Assembly: GCA_024449915.1 (NCBI GenBank)
Contig: JAMZAV010000320.1
Span: 496,001 to 560,000, forward strand
Length of the DNA: 64,000 nt
Direction: 5' to 3'
Source of the DNA: Sweltsa coloradensis
Taxonomy: Eukaryota > Arthropoda > Insecta > Plecoptera > Chloroperlidae
The position numbers and the translations under genes are program-made. Shown here in pieces: positions 39,001-44,166 of the stretch. The notes below the pieces were generated by a model. It was not told the origin of the DNA, searched no databases, and saw nothing but the letters and a program-made list of their open reading frames with translations. The first letter of the stretch is position 1. Every line of letters begins with the position of its first letter.

Positions 39001-42000
39001 ATGATAATCATAAGAAATATTTGATTGATTGTACCCAAAAACGTGGCAAGTCTAAGTTCAGAGATTTCGAAGGTCCCCTCCAATTTTCATCAAGATCGCA
39101 TATGCCGTTTGCCCGGTAGAGTGCAAACAAACAGACAGACAGACAGACAGGGGGAAAAAAACACCCGAGCTAAATTTTTTGGGGGGTCAGTGAAATTGAA
39201 GTCTGCTTTGCTCATCCAATTATGTGTCAGTGTTGTTAACACTAGGAAGCTTCGCAAACGCTTTTTTTAGTCGCATTGATGGATGAGCTTTTTTTTAAAG
39301 TTTTAGTTTGCGTGGAATATCTGTACTTTTGCAAGTGCTTTGTTTTGCTGCCTACGCATTGTAGGTGATTGTTGTCAAGTTTCTATAGTTACTTGTCAAA
39401 AGTTATTATTTACCGTAAAAAAACTTATATTAAAAGCTTTATTTTTACGGATTCTGGCAAACTTTCTCAACTTTTTCTTTAAAAAGGTCTTACATCATCA
39501 TAACCTTAATGTCCATGTATTTGAACGTTGTAGCCCCAACCGTTTGGTCAGAATTGGCCCAAATGCGATGAAAATATTGCACATAAAATCAAAAAAGTAC
39601 GATATTCATGAGAAATATTTCTTCGATTGCACCCAAAAACGTAGCAAGTCTAAGTTCAGAGATTTCGAAGGTCCCCTCCAATTTTCATCATGATCGCATA
39701 TGCCGTTTGCCTGGTAGAGAGCGAACAAACAGACAGTAAAACCAACAAAAAAAAAACATTGGAGCTAAATCTTTTGAGGGGTCAGTGAAATTGGAGTCTT
39801 CGCTTCGCTCATCCAATAAAGCTATGTTATGTACTAAAATATAAATATTATTATACAGTTTTAAAAAATAATTTAAAACAATTATTTATTAAATCAAATG
39901 ATTAATTTTATTATTAAATTATTTTCAAAAAAACAAAAATATTTTACACTAGGCCAATATTTATAATTGTAATACCGGCATGGTAATGCGGGGAACGAAG
40001 ATGAACCCATACTTATTTACCAAGTGCATTTAGCAAAAGGCAAATTTCAAAGGATAAGGGTTCAATTATCTCCTTTTGCCAGTTACATGCTTAACTGATC
40101 TTAACACCAGTTGGACTTCAGCTTCCATCTTGAGGGCTGCACATTTCGTCTTTATGCCGACTGCCAGTGCCAACTGGGACTGGTATGAACTGGATCTTAT
40201 ATCTAATTTCAATTGAGCAATTTGTTCCTCCTTTCATTTGGTTTGTAAGCTTGATTGCAATTGTCGTATATTGCAATGAGTCTGAACCTGATACCAAAAA
40301 TATCATATATTTCAAAATTTGTTACAAAATTTTCAATGCTTGGTTTGGTGGGGGTGCCAAGCTTTTAAAATTGATTTGTTTCTATTTGTAATTCTTAAGG
40401 ATCTTGGTTTTAATCTGTTTTTCAAACATTATTGTTTGAAGTATCAAAATATTATGTTGCATAGGCCTACTTAAATTTGAAAATTTTTAATTTTTACTTT
40501 ATTTTCATATCAGATAAAGGTTAAATATTTAAAATTTGTATACATAGTTAAAATGCAATTTTGCAAGTACGTTATTGAAATTATTCTTTCATATCAACTT
40601 ATTGTGTTTCAACATTAAAGAGATGTTTATTATTTTAAACTTTTATGTTGCTTCAAATCACTGATTGGTGTATTTATGAAGTTGAATGTTGTGTTGGATC
40701 TAATTCATTCATTCATTCATTATTTATTCACGGTGTTATCCGAGCATCTGTTTTGTTGATTTTAGTCTAAATTATTAAGTAATGAAAATGTAGACAAATC
40801 TGATTGGTTAAGTTGACCCCAACAACAGCAGTAGGCCTACAGCACAACGGTCACTTGCTAATGATGTTTCAGTAGGAGTAAACGTAGTGACCATCGGCCT
40901 GAGGAGTCCTAACAGTACGAAACACACTGAGGATTAAGGTGACTAAAGTAGTGTCGGGCGGCATCATCAGCAAGTGAACATTGTGCTAACCTGTGTGTTC
41001 ATTAATTGACTTATTTGCATGATATCTCGGCTTTTAACCTACTTATTTTTCTAACTTGTAACACATTCCACTGATAATTAATTCAGTACTGGCCAGTTTT
41101 GTTAACATTTACAAGTTTTTCAGTTGGATTGTGATTTACATTTATTTAACATCACATACAATACAATTGATAATGATATGATTAACATTTATCATTAATA
41201 TTATTAAATTTGTTGAGTTATTTCTCATTTAATTTTGAATGAAATTCTGACCAAAATTCCATATCTTAAAACCTTATCAACTGTTTCACACTTTTGGTGT
41301 TTTATTTAGCCACATAAAACAAATCTTAATTGTGGAAAACTACTAGTATTAGTAACACACCAAAATATAGAAATGTAACACATAGCCTTGATTTTTGTGC
41401 CCATTTATTACACTGTATCAATTCCAATTTACAACGTAAAAAATAAAAATATAAATGTTAACTTCCCTATACTTGGCACCTCCACCAAATTATATTTAAA
41501 AATATTGCTTTTCTCAATCTAAATTTAAATATTATCTACATTGTTATTCATCTTCTAGATTTGAATTTTAAAAATTATTTTGTATGTGCCCCAGTTTCAA
41601 TCCTCAACATGTATTATAGAAAGAGTTATGTTTAGAACATCAAGCTTGGTGAGACTTAAACACAATGCTTCAAACCTGAAATCCTGCATCTTGCATCTAG
41701 GCTTTCATCTGTTTCCAATATAAGTGCAGCAAATGGATAGTCGGCTAGCCACCAGTTTTGTTAAACACACCTCGAATAACATTCTATAACCATAACTATA
41801 TCATATTAAATGTTTTTAAAATTTCAGGTGTGTTTTATTGTAATTCAAATTCTATCTGACGTGCATTTGGATCTAATATAACATTGATTTGTACTTGTCA
41901 GCATTAATGTATGTGCTTGAAAAAGCAAAACATTGTTTTTCCCAATATCTAATGATTTGTTTGCTGTTTTAATCTAAATTATTGCATTTGCTTATATTCT

Positions 42001-44065
42001 ATGATCATCCGTCTTGGACACAAATTACTTGCACACCTTTGACAAATTAATAACATGCACTCTTTTAAGTTTTATCAACTGCACACCAAAAGTGATTCAT
42101 GTAACACATTGAGGTAGGTGCAAGTCACAATTTGGTAACTGTTTATTTGGAACCTCTGTTGTTTAATAAATTCGATGTTAATGTTATATATATTTCTCAA
42201 TCTCGACTAGCTGCATGAGCTGTTGTTTAGCAGTTAAAATAATGAGTGGTGATTTGGTGCCCAAATAATTACAAAGCATGTGTTATTGGCATAATTCAAA
42301 CAATCAGAATTATGTGCATTTGTTTTCTGTATGGTTAAATAACCAACAAACAAAGCAATCACATATAATAATGATGGTTATTCGTTATTATATTGATTGA
42401 GAAGGACAATTATGTTTATATATTTTTGTTGCTAGTATTTCTTTCATATTTCTTCTTTACAAAACCAAACATTACGTGTCCTTAAAATATGCCCAATTAA
42501 GAAAAATTTGTGTTGAAATGAATGAGGGATTATGAGTTTTGTAGAAAAATATCCATTTACATACTAATGCTTTGTATTTAATATTACTTGTCTCTTTCAT
42601 AAAAACATAAAGCTTGTATTATAGGCCCTACTGTTGCTTTATCTTGATTTATTTATATATCATGTTCATATAGTACTGCCCTGATAGGCCCAATCATAAG
42701 TGAGTTTGTCTTCTTCCTCTTCTTTGGTCTTGAACAAGGTATCATCATGGTGAAAGTGAGTACAACCAGGGTTACATTAGACCTGCAAGTTACACAAATA
42801 AAGTAACTTTCAACAGTAACAATGTTCAGCAAATTCTGCAATCATCTTAAAGTTTCTATAGCCTACATGTAAAAAAAAATCACCAACACCGTAAGTATAA
42901 GCCTAGATCCTTTTTGTTTATTTAGTATTTTTATTAGAATAAAAAATATAATCTTTAAGGTAACATAAGATAGCAGTATTAAGCTGATAGATAGATAGAT
43001 GGCTTAATTTTTTAATTTGGCATACATGCCTAGGTGTATTTTAATAGTCAACAGGTTTCACTGTAAGGAAGACTTGCTTGTCGTTTTGCTTGATTCATCT
43101 TCTTTTGTAGGAAGTTGAATCAAAGAAAAACCCTCATAGTTCTTTGTACTGTCTCAAATTTGTTAAAAATTAAATACTGTTTACTCAGCCCTGAATAAAT
43201 TGAATAAGAAAACTGTGACCAGAGATGTACGGGCACATGTTAAAATTAATACTTGAAAAAACAATTTATAAACAAATGTGTATCAACCTACTATAAAATA
43301 CATTTATCTTGCAAAGAGGAATATATTATACAAATTAAATTAAAATATGACGCCCCCCCTTCCCCCAACAAAATTAACATAAAACAAAATAAATGAACAA
43401 ATCTCTAAAATATTCAAGTTTGTTTTGACACAGAAGAAAAGCATCACCCATCTCGGTGGTTTAGAGGTAAAGCACCCAACAGGCAAATGAGTGACCAAAG
43501 TTCGATACCCCGCTTAGATGGATTTTTAAATTTCTGGATTGATTTCCATATCATCAATAACCATTTAAATTATGAATTTAATGTCCCCCACTGAAAAAGA
43601 GTTATGTGACGAGTGAGTAGACTCTAAATACAAATGTATTTATTTTATTTATTTCTGAATGGATTTGAACTTGGTGTAGGTAGGTATACCTACTTAAAAA
43701 ACAATCAGTTACATCCTTGAACAAAAGTTGTCAATTGAACTTTAGTACATAAACATGATGCCGTGAATTGAATAACGCTATGATGGCTCTAGGTGTATTG
43801 ATACTCTTAAGACACGTTTCCATTTCATAGGTCTCACCATTTCCACACTATTCTGAAACGAAGTACTAACGCGTAGCTTTTGTGTTGCAGCCGTCCGTCT
43901 GGCTCTGAGCTGAATGTGCCCGCCACGGGTGTCGCTCAAGAGATGAGATCTACGAACCCAGACCACATTGGAGGTTACCAAGTGGCCGGCCCAATCTTTG
44001 CCGGCATCGAGTCCAAGTTCGGACTGTGCCTACCCAAGTACAGAATAGCCACACAAAAACCATAA
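1..44065 (+). CDS. slc25a12: Calcium-regulated mitochondrial aspartate/glutamate carrier (aralar/citrin), 5'-partial, 13 exons
   Basis: The family exchanges matrix aspartate for cytosolic glutamate plus H+ across the inner mitochondrial membrane, in the malate-aspartate shuttle. It is activated by Ca2+ binding to an N-terminal EF-hand domain in the intermembrane space. I joined 13 exons by hand. All introns are GT-AG, and phases agree from base 1 to the stop, giving 624 codons against about 675 in the vertebrate protein, so roughly 50 N-terminal residues lie upstream. Exons 1-7 carry the EF-hand region, with loops such as [26 protein letters not shown] and [13 protein letters not shown]. Exons 8-12 carry three carrier repeats with signatures [16 protein letters not shown] and PADVIKTR. 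The last exon has the family tail NPDHIGGY and [10 protein letters not shown]. No frameshift or stop was found. Invertebrates usually have one gene for both vertebrate paralogues, so 12 versus 13 cannot be decided here. Confidence 0.97.
392..665. repeat. Foldback repeat
   Basis: TATACACAAATAACATTACG (438-457) is inverted as GTTATGTTATTTGTGTGTAT (545-564). GTGTTTGGTGTGGAGAGATT (400-419) is inverted as AATCTTTCCCCACCCAACAC (639-658). The right arm has ~55 extra bases including AAAGTAAGCTGTTGG, a motif also seen at 21770 and 24400. Confidence 0.55.
719..1480 (+). mobile_element. Helentron-like non-autonomous element, family A copy 1
   Basis: It begins TTGGATGAGCG and ends CGCTCATCCAACAACGCGG...GCGTTTTCCTAG. 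GGATGAGCG and CGCTCATCC form subterminal inverted repeats. The 3' end has AACGC/GCGTT able to pair a few bases before CTAG. Between them, units containing AATCGAAAAATTATTTCT recur near 918, 1079 and 1238, a ~160-bp core period. This is the architecture of rolling-circle Helentron/HINE-type elements. No Rep/helicase is encoded. Confidence 0.7.
3211..3228 (+). repeat. (CT)n microsatellite
   Basis: Nine CT units preceded by TTCTTCTTCTT. Confidence 0.9.
3244..3721 (-). mobile_element. Helentron-like family A (variant) copy 2
   Basis: It is in reverse orientation: CTAGGCCGCTTTGC at the low end and TTCGCTCATTCAA at the high end. It shares the TTCATCAAGATCGGAGTA and GATTTCGAAGGTCCCC blocks with the copies at 38672 and 39242. 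A TACAAAAA tandem lies near 3627-3650. Confidence 0.6.
3966..4081 (+). CDS. slc25a12: Aralar exon: EF-hand domain
   Basis: The acceptor is TTTTTTGCAG at 3956-3965 and the donor GTAAGT at 4082. It encodes [14 protein letters not shown], then [15 protein letters not shown]. The second stretch is a 12-residue loop that, with the next exon (DE), has D1, N3, N5 and E12. E12 makes it look like a canonical calcium loop, whereas I recall the human protein having Asn there. Phase is 2 in, 1 out. Confidence 0.95.
4082..4905 (+). other. Intron 2
   Basis: Unique-looking AT-rich sequence; no feature seen. Confidence 0.8.
4906..5080 (+). CDS. slc25a12: Aralar exon: EF-hand domain
   Basis: The acceptor is TGTACCTTTAG and the donor GTAAGG at 5081. 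It encodes [18 protein letters not shown], then [20 protein letters not shown] and [15 protein letters not shown]. It corresponds to the HFG-RKK-LNYTEFTQFL region of vertebrate aralar. Confidence 0.96.
5520..6226. mobile_element. Non-autonomous hAT-like element with 8-bp TSD
   Basis: The left end is CAGGGGCGGATCCAGG and the right end CCTGGATCCGCCAATG, an inverted repeat. The octamer AGCTATGG flanks it directly at 5512-5519 and 6227-6234, the target-site length of hAT elements. C/G homopolymers sit next to both ends. A piece of Helentron-like family A (about 5861-6090) is nested inside. No transposase is present. Confidence 0.8.
6736..7494. mobile_element. hAT-type element, internally deleted, with 8-bp TSD
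   Basis: The ends TAGGGATGGGC and GTGTCATCCCTA are inverted, with the octamer CTAACAAG duplicated at 6728-6735 and 7495-7502. Subterminal ACGTGTACACG repeats occur near both ends and probably served as transposase-binding sites. A relic BED zinc finger lies on the minus strand. Confidence 0.82.
7024..7137 (-). pseudogene. BED-type zinc finger relic of hAT transposase
   Basis: A minus-strand frame reads [20 protein letters not shown], then [18 protein letters not shown]. This is the W-FF ... K-CRLC-KEL ... H pattern of BED fingers, which bind transposon ends at the N-terminus of hAT transposases. The second distal histidine and the whole catalytic RNase-H-like domain are missing. After the finger the frame runs into low-complexity proline. 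Confidence 0.7.
8349..9113. mobile_element. DNA transposon/MITE with ~55-bp terminal inverted repeats
   Basis: The left end GGGCCCCGATTCATGTACAT continues TTATCCCGGGTATAGGTGGT. The right end mirrors it with ACCACCTAACTCGGCTTATA and ATGTACATGAATCGGGACCC. The GGGNCCCGATTCATG terminus resembles PIF/Harbinger-type elements, but no clear 3-bp duplication is visible. No transposase is seen. Confidence 0.65.
9328..10047. mobile_element. hAT-type non-autonomous element
   Basis: TAGGGATGACATCGATTAA at the left and TTAATCTCCGTCATCCTTT at the right are inverted. ACCCCAAT at 9320-9327 and ACCTCAAT at 10048-10055 look like an 8-bp target duplication with one change. Multiple TAATCGATTAA/CGGTTA motifs lie near both ends. 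No transposase domain is visible in the frames across it. Confidence 0.7.
10173..10284 (+). CDS. slc25a12: Aralar exon: EF-hand domain
   Basis: The acceptor is TTTTTGCAG and the donor GTAAGT at 10285. It encodes [20 protein letters not shown], then [18 protein letters not shown]. This matches the [21 protein letters not shown] stretch of the family, and the DKDGTG loop is preserved. Confidence 0.96.
10761..10902 (+). CDS. slc25a12: Aralar exon: EF-hand domain
   Basis: The acceptor is TTTTCACTTTTAG and the donor GTAATT at 10903. It encodes [20 protein letters not shown], then [20 protein letters not shown] and RSIEVTK. The [13 protein letters not shown] core is nearly identical to other animals. 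Confidence 0.96.
10903..11997 (+). other. Intron 5
   Basis: It is mostly occupied by the truncated non-LTR element (about 11253-11850). The preceding 350 bases show nothing. Confidence 0.75.
11253..11558 (+). pseudogene. 3' fragment of a non-LTR retrotransposon reverse transcriptase
   Basis: The frame contains HNTRYSNN, then a run ending [13 protein letters not shown]. That is the typical H-TR ... K-S ... YN-LP pattern at the C-terminus of non-LTR retrotransposon polymerases. A TGA at 11457-11459 interrupts it; the same frame then continues [20 protein letters not shown] to a TAA at 11556. The unit is 5'-truncated. AT-rich sequence up to about 11850, with AATAAAATAT near the end, may be its 3' UTR. 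Confidence 0.6.
11998..12091 (+). CDS. slc25a12: Aralar exon: EF-hand/linker
   Basis: The acceptor is GTCTGTTCTAG and the donor GTAAAT at 12092. It encodes [20 protein letters not shown], then [12 protein letters not shown]. It corresponds to [27 protein letters not shown] in vertebrates. Phase is 1 in, 2 out. Confidence 0.95.
12170..12543. mobile_element. hAT-like MITE
   Basis: Inverted ends are TAGGGTTGCCCATCA and TGATGGGTAGCCCTA. The subterminal sequence is rich in CAATATTGATT-like motifs. A matching octamer on both sides was not found, so assignment rests on the ends. Confidence 0.5.
13253..13743. mobile_element. hAT-type MITE with perfect 8-bp TSD
   Basis: TAGGGATGACATTGGGTA and TACCCGATGTCATCACTA are inverted ends. 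The octamer ATACGTAA is duplicated exactly at 13245-13252 and 13744-13751. The interior contains GAGTCGACTCC-like palindromes and a poly-T run. No coding capacity is visible. Confidence 0.82.
14265..14468. mobile_element. Foldback palindrome element, ~94-bp arms
   Basis: The left arm (14265-14359) and right arm (14375-14468) are inverted copies of each other with a 15-nt spacer. The outer ends read ATGTACAATACTAGG and CCTAGTATTGTACAT. The arms differ at several positions, so the structure is old enough to have drifted. A hammerhead-ribozyme core lies exactly across the centre on the plus strand. Confidence 0.85.
14359..14405 (+). ncRNA. Candidate type I hammerhead ribozyme
   Basis: All invariant hammerhead elements are present in order. 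CTGATGA is at 14365-14371. Stem II is GTCTGA/TCAGAC (14373-14378 with 14385-14390), closing a six-base loop. GAAAC is at 14391-14395, and the cleavage triplet GTC at 14396-14398. Stem I is formed by GTCACC (14359-14364) and GGTGGAC (14399-14405) with one bulged base. Stem III would be only the A-C/G-T pairs of ACGT, which is self-complementary and so could form between two copies. One extra T sits between CTGATGA and stem II. Minimal hammerheads of this kind are known in Penelope-like and other animal retroelements. Confidence 0.6.
15156..15493. mobile_element. Probable hAT-like MITE, diverged
   Basis: TAGAGATGTGCGAAC at the left and GCGTTCAACCCTA at the right are imperfect inverted ends. The adjacent octamers ATCAATAC and ATTTATAC agree at six of eight positions. 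GTTCGAGTT-like subterminal motifs recur in both orientations. Confidence 0.45.
15850..16492 (+). mobile_element. Helentron-like family A copy 3
   Basis: It runs TTGGATGAGCGTAGCG to ATCAACGCGGCGGGACTTAA followed by GCGTTTTCCTAG. It is nearly identical to copy 1 in its 5' 150 bases (ACACGATTCCGGCTAAACCA) and contains the same core units with ATTTGAGCG-AATCGAAAAAT. The T-rich run near 15917-15955 differs in length from copy 1. Confidence 0.7.
17338..17899 (+). mobile_element. Helentron-like family A (variant) copy 4
   Basis: The 5' end is TTGGATGAGCGAAGCGAAGA and the 3' end CATCAACGCGGCGGGACTTA plus AGCGTTTTCCTAG. The interior is the variant with GGGGACCTTCGAAATCTCTG. It lies inside the large inverted-end element at 16606-20703. 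Confidence 0.65.
18010..18140 (+). repeat. tRNA-derived SINE-like unit
   Basis: GGGTTTGAATCCCGC (18089-18103) is a good RNA polymerase III B-box with flanking complementary bases like a T-stem. GGGGCGCTGGCCCACAGCG upstream could be the A-box/anticodon region. It is followed by AAATTTGTAAAATT. It is too degenerate to be a working tRNA. Confidence 0.4.
18285..18518 (-). pseudogene. Relic C-terminus of a non-LTR reverse transcriptase
   Basis: A minus-strand frame reads [20 protein letters not shown], then [23 protein letters not shown]. It fits the G-P-KRW-DQ ... W-E-A-ERL--DR--W tail common to non-LTR polymerases. An acidic E/D-rich run and a stop at 18285 follow. Upstream the frame is broken. 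Confidence 0.5.
19110..19430 (+). repeat. Interspersed repeat family E copy 1
   Basis: It contains CACCACTCTAGCCTAGGGGA, then CAGCCACGGGTA, then a GTCGTCGTCTTTGTCATCGT block, then GACGACGATTGCCAGAGCTC and GGCCAATTCTACCCCGGGCC. The same ordered blocks occur at 23500-23770 (-), 26915-27350 (-) and 27405-27840 (+). Open frames across it are repetitive-codon artefacts. Confidence 0.6.
19631..19762. repeat. Small foldback
   Basis: GCGCGATCAGAGCACAT (19631-19647) and ATGTGCTCCGATCGCGC (19746-19762) are inverted with one mismatch. It lies inside the 16606-20703 element. Confidence 0.5.
21008..21098 (+). CDS. slc25a12: Aralar exon: linker before carrier domain
   Basis: The acceptor is TCCTTTCAG and the donor GTAAGT at 21099. 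It encodes [20 protein letters not shown], then [11 protein letters not shown]. The IAP and L-E spacing match the family linker, which is less conserved than the flanking domains. An 8.9-kb intron precedes it. Confidence 0.9.
21600..21860. repeat. Small inverted-repeat element with flanking local duplication
   Basis: GTGTGGGATAGG (21629-21640) and CCTATCCCACAC (21786-21797) are inverted. Outside them ATTAACATACTACTTAATTA and ATTAACATACTTAATTGC are direct near-copies. GGTAAGCGGTTGGATCC links it to repeats near 608 and 24400. Confidence 0.4.
22087..22162 (+). CDS. slc25a12: Aralar exon: start of carrier repeat 1
   Basis: The acceptor is GTTGTTTCAG and the donor GTATGT at 22163. It encodes [20 protein letters not shown], then GALGG. 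The ESAYRFTLG stretch begins the first transmembrane helix of the carrier domain. Confidence 0.95.
22929..23218 (+). CDS. slc25a12: Aralar exon: carrier repeat 1
   Basis: The acceptor is TTTAATTTCAG and the donor GTAAGT at 23219. It carries the first carrier signature [13 protein letters not shown], then [20 protein letters not shown] and [11 protein letters not shown], ending VVSGAC. This is the most conserved block of the protein. Its GC-rich codon use contrasts with the AT-rich introns. Confidence 0.97.
23219..24565 (+). other. Intron 9
   Basis: Holds family E copy 2 (23500-23770) and a short repeat GGTAAGCTGTTGGATTCC at 24403; otherwise nothing seen. Confidence 0.75.
23500..23770 (-). 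repeat. Interspersed repeat family E copy 2
   Basis: Reverse orientation with GAGCTCTGGGTCGTTGTC-type start and TGGCTGGTTCTGACCAGCAC. It is shorter than the other copies and lacks the CACCACTCTAGCC block. Confidence 0.55.
24566..24901 (+). CDS. slc25a12: Aralar exon: carrier repeats 2 and start of 3
   Basis: The acceptor is GTGATTTTAG and the donor GTAAAT at 24902. It carries the second signature [15 protein letters not shown], then [20 protein letters not shown], and begins repeat 3 with [10 protein letters not shown]. The exon is 112 codons, phase 0 at both ends. Confidence 0.97.
24902..26350 (+). other. Intron 10
   Basis: No gene. AT-rich unique sequence with a lysine/asparagine-rich chance frame near 25490-25680. 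Confidence 0.75.
26351..26453 (+). CDS. slc25a12: Aralar exon: carrier repeat 3
   Basis: The acceptor is TTGTGTTTCAG and the donor GTGACT, weaker than the others. It encodes [20 protein letters not shown], then [14 protein letters not shown]. It matches the [20 protein letters not shown] segment of the family. Confidence 0.96.
26564..26838. mobile_element. Foldback element family B copy 1 (two inverted Helentron-like 3' ends)
   Basis: Both ends carry the same ~58-base sequence in inverted orientation: CTAGGGAAACGCCAAAGTCG at the left and CGACTTTGGCGTTTCCCTAG at the right. Each continues through GACGAGTGAG and CCATGTGTTGAGTAC. The ~160-base middle includes GGCCATAATTCGCCACTCTA, a motif shared with family E. 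AACG/CGTT next to CTAG resembles the 3' hairpin of family A. Confidence 0.75.
26915..27350 (-). repeat. Interspersed repeat family E copy 3
   Basis: Reverse orientation, the fullest copy. It includes GTCTGGGCCCAGGGTAGAAT, GAGCTCTGGAAATCGTCGTC and TAGAGTGGTGCATTACGACC. It begins 77 bases after family B copy 1. Confidence 0.6.
27405..27840 (+). repeat. Interspersed repeat family E copy 4
   Basis: Forward orientation: GGGTGCGTCAACCGTTTATG, GCGCCACTCTTGCCTAGAGG, the GTCGTCATCG block, CTGCCAGAGCTCGCATTCTA and CTTACCAGCTGATGTTTGCG. It lies head-to-head with copy 3. Confidence 0.6.
28001..28229 (-). mobile_element. Helentron-like family C copy 1
   Basis: Reverse orientation: the 5' end (at 28229) reads GTTAGACGAGTGAGCGCAGC. 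An (ACAG)n microsatellite follows at 28134-28153, then GGCCGAACGGCCAAATAGAT with TTGAGCTGAAATTTTAAACA. GACGAGTGAG matches the subterminal repeat in family B arms. The 3' end is not identified. Confidence 0.6.
28230..28505. mobile_element. Foldback element family B copy 2
   Basis: It has the same inverted ends as 26564-26838 (CTAGGGAAACGCCAAAGTCG and its complement) with CCATGTGTTGAGTACCCGG arms. The middle is diverged but retains TGGCCTTACAGTTGACGCGC. It directly abuts a family C element on its left and a tRNA-derived SINE on its right. Confidence 0.75.
28506..28630 (+). repeat. tRNA-derived SINE
   Basis: An A-box-like TAGTTGGCTAAGGCGC and the B-box GGGTTCAATTCCC are spaced as in tRNA genes. 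The tail TTGTAATTTCTGGATTCTAT is shared with the unit at 43448. It starts directly after family B copy 2. Confidence 0.6.
28880..29107 (-). mobile_element. Helentron-like family C copy 2
   Basis: It is over 90% identical by eye to 28001-28229, including GGTCACGGATGTGTGTTTAA and the (ACAG)n tract at 29014-29033. Its 5' end reads TTAGACGAGTGAGCGAAGCG. Confidence 0.6.
31175..31727. mobile_element. piggyBac-like MITE flanked by TTAA, copy 1
   Basis: TTAA at 31171-31174 followed by CCCATCGGCTT, and GCCGATGGG followed by TTAA at 31728-31731. CCC/GGG ends abutting TTAA are the piggyBac hallmark. Copy 2 at 35788 shares most of the interior, e.g. CATCTTCGTCATATC and ACAACCGATAATGTAGCGCG. No transposase frame is seen. 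Confidence 0.7.
32302..32320 (+). repeat. (TG)n microsatellite
   Basis: Nine to ten TG units in intron 11. The rest of 31732-34144 shows nothing I recognise. Confidence 0.9.
34145..34235 (+). CDS. slc25a12: Aralar exon: last transmembrane segment
   Basis: The acceptor is CTTTTCTAG and the donor GTAAGT at 34236. It encodes [20 protein letters not shown], then [11 protein letters not shown]. It ends in phase 2 with TC, so it can join either 43891 (giving TCC) or 45358 (giving TCT). Both codons are serine. Confidence 0.96.
34650..35485. mobile_element. Possible DNA transposon with TAGGGACCC ends
   Basis: TAGGGACCCTTG at 34650 and CTAGGGTCCCTA at 35476 are short inverted ends. The interior has AATTCGCGAATTTTCGC and a GC-richer block at 34940-35240 with an open frame starting [11 protein letters not shown] find neither a transposase domain nor a matching target duplication, so this is weak. 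Confidence 0.35.
35788..36271. mobile_element. piggyBac-like MITE copy 2
   Basis: TTAA at 35784-35787 followed by CCCATCAG; the right end GGTGGG is followed by TCAA, a one-base decay of TTAA. Its interior aligns with 31175-31727 throughout, including CATACAACAACCGATAATGT. Confidence 0.65.
37369..37835 (-). mobile_element. Helentron-like family A copy 5
   Basis: It is in reverse orientation from CTAGGAAAACGCTTAAGTCC to GCTACGCTCATCCAA. It shares TCATAGACCTCCATAAAATT and GGTTTAGCCGGAATCGTGTT with copies 1 and 3. Confidence 0.7.
38672..39219 (-). mobile_element. Helentron-like family A (variant) copy 6
   Basis: It is in reverse orientation: TTAGGCCGCTTTGCGAACGC at one end and TTTGCTCATCCAA at the other. 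An (ACAG)n microsatellite (near 39131-39150) lies near its 5' end, as in family C. It contains the TTCATCAAGATCGGAGTA block. Confidence 0.6.
39242..39816 (-). mobile_element. Helentron-like family A (variant) copy 7
   Basis: It begins 22 bases after copy 6 in the same orientation: CTAGGAAGCTTCGCAAACGC to TCGCTTCGCTCATCCAA. The 5' halves of copies 6 and 7 are almost identical (CTAAGTTCAGAGATTTCGAA), but their 3' halves differ. Confidence 0.6.
40841..40987. mobile_element. Small foldback element with hammerhead-like core
   Basis: AGCACAACGGTCACTTGCTA at 40841 and AGCAAGTGAACATTGTGCT ending at 40987 are inverted ends of ~26 bases. The interior contains CTGAGGAGTCCTAACAGTAC followed by GAAAC, resembling a hammerhead ribozyme core (see findings). 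Confidence 0.55.
43448..43550 (+). repeat. tRNA-derived SINE
   Basis: An A-box-like TGGTTTAGAGGTAAAGCAC and the B-box AAGTTCGATACCC are followed by TTTTTAAATTTCTGGATTGA, the same tail motif as at 28506. It lies 340 bases upstream of the last aralar exon. Confidence 0.55.
43891..44065 (+). CDS. slc25a12: Aralar terminal exon, canonical C-terminus
   Basis: The acceptor is TTTTGTGTTGCAG, after a 9.7-kb intron. It encodes [20 protein letters not shown], then [18 protein letters not shown] and [19 protein letters not shown], then TAA. The NPDHIGGY and FAGIE-KFGL-LPK motifs identify it as the usual family C-terminus. Confidence 0.96.
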
Positions 44066-44151
44066 ACCAAGGTCATTGGGGAAGAAATCTACCTACGTTG
44101 CTGGAGGAATTGTTCCCAGATGCGCAAGAATAGGTTTACATGCCTTGAAAA

Positions 44152-44166
44152 GTAAAATAAAATAAA
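44152..44166 (+). promoter_or_regulatory. Candidate proximal polyadenylation signals
   Basis: Overlapping AAATAAAATAAAG lies about 90 bases after the canonical stop codon and could produce a short 3' end for the canonical isoform. Confidence 0.35.

Larger units (their letters stand above)
34236..43890 (+). other. Intron 12
   Basis: Contains the TAGGGACCC-ended element (34650), piggyBac-like copy 2 (35788), three Helentron-like copies (37369, 38672, 39242), the small foldback (40841) and a SINE (43448). 36272-37368, 37836-38671, 39817-40840 and 40988-43447 show nothing else apart from short (CAT)n at 37127 and (ATAG)n at 42989. Confidence 0.8.
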
